Part shown: positions 13,905 through 14,795 of the stretch, in pieces
Numbering within the stretch: the first letter of the stretch is position 1
Layout of the letters: each line of letters opens with the position of its first letter
Origin: an uncultured Pseudomonadota bacterium
GTDB taxonomy: Bacteria; Pseudomonadota; Alphaproteobacteria; CACZRW01
Length of the DNA: 14,795 nucleotides
Direction of reading: 5' to 3'
NCBI GenBank assembly: GCA_902783675.1
Contig: CACZRW010000068.1
Location: forward strand, 1-14,795
Translations under genes and position numbers: made by a program
The notes under the pieces: generated by a model
Database searches by the model: none
What the model saw: only the letters and a program-made list of their open reading frames with translations
Told to the model about the DNA's origin: nothing

Positions 13905-14795
13905 TGCCCAAATCGTCTTCGTTTATATCCGTTCCAAACCATTTTCCGCTGACATCGTCATAGTTCTGCAAAGGATCATATACTTTCGTATCCAGTTCCA
14001 GATTTGAAGCCGTCATACGCCCGACCGCGGACATAACATAGAAAGAAGCGACCAACTCGTTACGCTTAGCCTCAACCAAAGAAACTCTGTTGTTAAGCAG
14101 TGCTTGCTCGGCATTAAGCACATCAAGCACCGTGCGCTCACCTGCCAGCTCTTCATTTTTAACGCCTGTCAAAGCCCTTGCCGAAGCATCAATCTGCATT
14201 TTTATTGAAGCAATGGAAGCTCTGGAAGCATTAAGCGATTCCCATGCGGAAGTAACGGAATTAACCGCTTCCTGCACGGCCTTTTCCTTTAGAATGCGAT
14301 ATTGATTGGCGGTATGCTTCGCCTGTCTCACCTTGGAATAAACCGCTCCCGCCTCATACAAAGGCACCGTCAAATTCGCCGAGGCTTTATAGGTTTCCGT
14401 ATTATAGTTTTGCAAAGGATTATTCCAATCCTTGCGCATCGTGGCGGTAATTTCCAAATCGGGGAGCAAATCACCGGTAGCATTATTGACATTATACCAC
14501 GCACTTCTTGCGCTATACTCGGCGGCAATCACCGCAGGATTATAACTTGCGGCAAGTTCAATCGCGTTATCCAAAGAAAGGGGCAGCAAATCTTCAACCG
14601 CCACAGGCTCGGAAAGATTCTCGGGATTTTTGCCCACCACCTTTAAATAGTTTGCCTTTGCAACCTGCAAATCACCTTCCGCCATAATCCTGTCTGCCAC
14701 CGCACCCGAGTAACTTGCCTCGGTCTGAGCCACATCGGTTTTTGTAATTTCGCCCACCTCAAATCGCTGATAGGCCCTTTCCAATTCCCTTTTAA
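13891..14795 (-). CDS. tolC: TolC-family outer membrane efflux protein, C-terminal part (cut by window end)
   Basis: Outer-membrane/periplasmic channel tunnel that pairs with RND or ABC pumps, or with type I secretion systems. The frame is open to the window edge, so the signal peptide and the first half lie outside; about 300 residues are visible. Typical features are the helical repeats beginning AYQRFEVGEITKTDVAQTEASY, followed by a second half starting NAIELAASYNPAVIAAEYSARSA, the NLTVPLYEAGAVYSKVRQAKHTANQY segment (the family's L-x-x-P-L/I-Y-x-x-G motif), and AGERTVLDVLNAEQALLNNRVSLVEAKRNELVASFYVMSAVGRM close to the C-terminus. These are the two long-helix repeats of TolC proteins. The stop (13891) overlaps the start of the short PopZ-like gene. 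The symbol tolC is by family; the pump partner is not in view. Confidence 0.93.
   Translation of the reverse strand, partial: KRELERAYQRFEVGEITKTDVAQTEASYSGAVADRIMAEGDLQVAKANYLKVVGKNPENLSEPVAVEDLLPLSLDNAIELAASYNPAVIAAEYSARSAWYNVNNATGDLLPDLEITATMRKDWNNPLQNYNTETYKASANLTVPLYEAGAVYSKVRQAKHTANQYRILKEKAVQEAVNSVTSAWESLNASRASIASIKMQIDASARALTGVKNEELAGERTVLDVLNAEQALLNNRVSLVEAKRNELVASFYVMSAVGRMTASNLELDTKVYDPLQNYDDVSGKWFGTDINEDDLGNAGK

Overview
The window reads as ordinary, densely packed chromosome from an alphaproteobacterium. The pointers are a PopZ/DUF2497-type N-terminus directly behind a tolC-type gene, pyruvate phosphate dikinase of the bacterial single-chain type, a COG1067 Lon-like protease, and mixed base composition (mid-40s to 50s % GC by eye, with one AT-richer gene). 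The order or family cannot be fixed from the sequence alone. There is no sign of phage, insertion sequence, CRISPR array, tRNA or rRNA. No stretch of 300 bases lacks a gene; the longest gap is about 184 bp.

Layout. (1) Bases 2-427, plus strand: the C-terminal third of purA, cut by the window start. It converges on (2) 461-1444, minus strand: a PAS-GGDEF protein whose catalytic GGDEF motif is lost while the RxxD inhibitory-site motif remains. (3) 1629-4283, plus: ppdK, with its own recognisable promoter, divergent from gene 2. (4) 4372-8005, plus: a four-gene run of a HAD phosphatase-like protein with a glutamine-rich tail, a divergent GT9/heptosyltransferase-like protein with a TTG start, dapB and nth. 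dapB and nth overlap by an ATGA, and a near-consensus sigma70 promoter lies in front of the run. (5) 8106-11503, plus: a two-gene unit of a Lon-like ATP-dependent protease and a universal stress protein, 2 bp apart. (6) 14795-11493, minus: tolC-type outer membrane efflux protein (N-terminus outside the window), a 64-aa PopZ/DUF2497-like protein, ettA and a GNAT acetyltransferase. This run meets the stress-protein gene tail to tail with an 11-bp overlap.

Functions. Housekeeping dominates: purine synthesis (purA), PEP/pyruvate interconversion (ppdK), lysine and diaminopimelate synthesis (dapB), base-excision repair (nth), protein quality control (Lon-like protease plus UspA), ribosome energy gating (ettA) and efflux (tolC). 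The less ordinary pieces are the very short PopZ-like protein, the non-catalytic GGDEF protein, and the HAD/GT9 pair placed upstream of dapB-nth. I see no clearly novel multi-gene defence or mobile system.

Several starts were moved from the longest open frame on ribosome-binding-site or promoter grounds: the PAS-GGDEF gene to 1444, the HAD gene to 4372 and the stress-protein gene to 10583.
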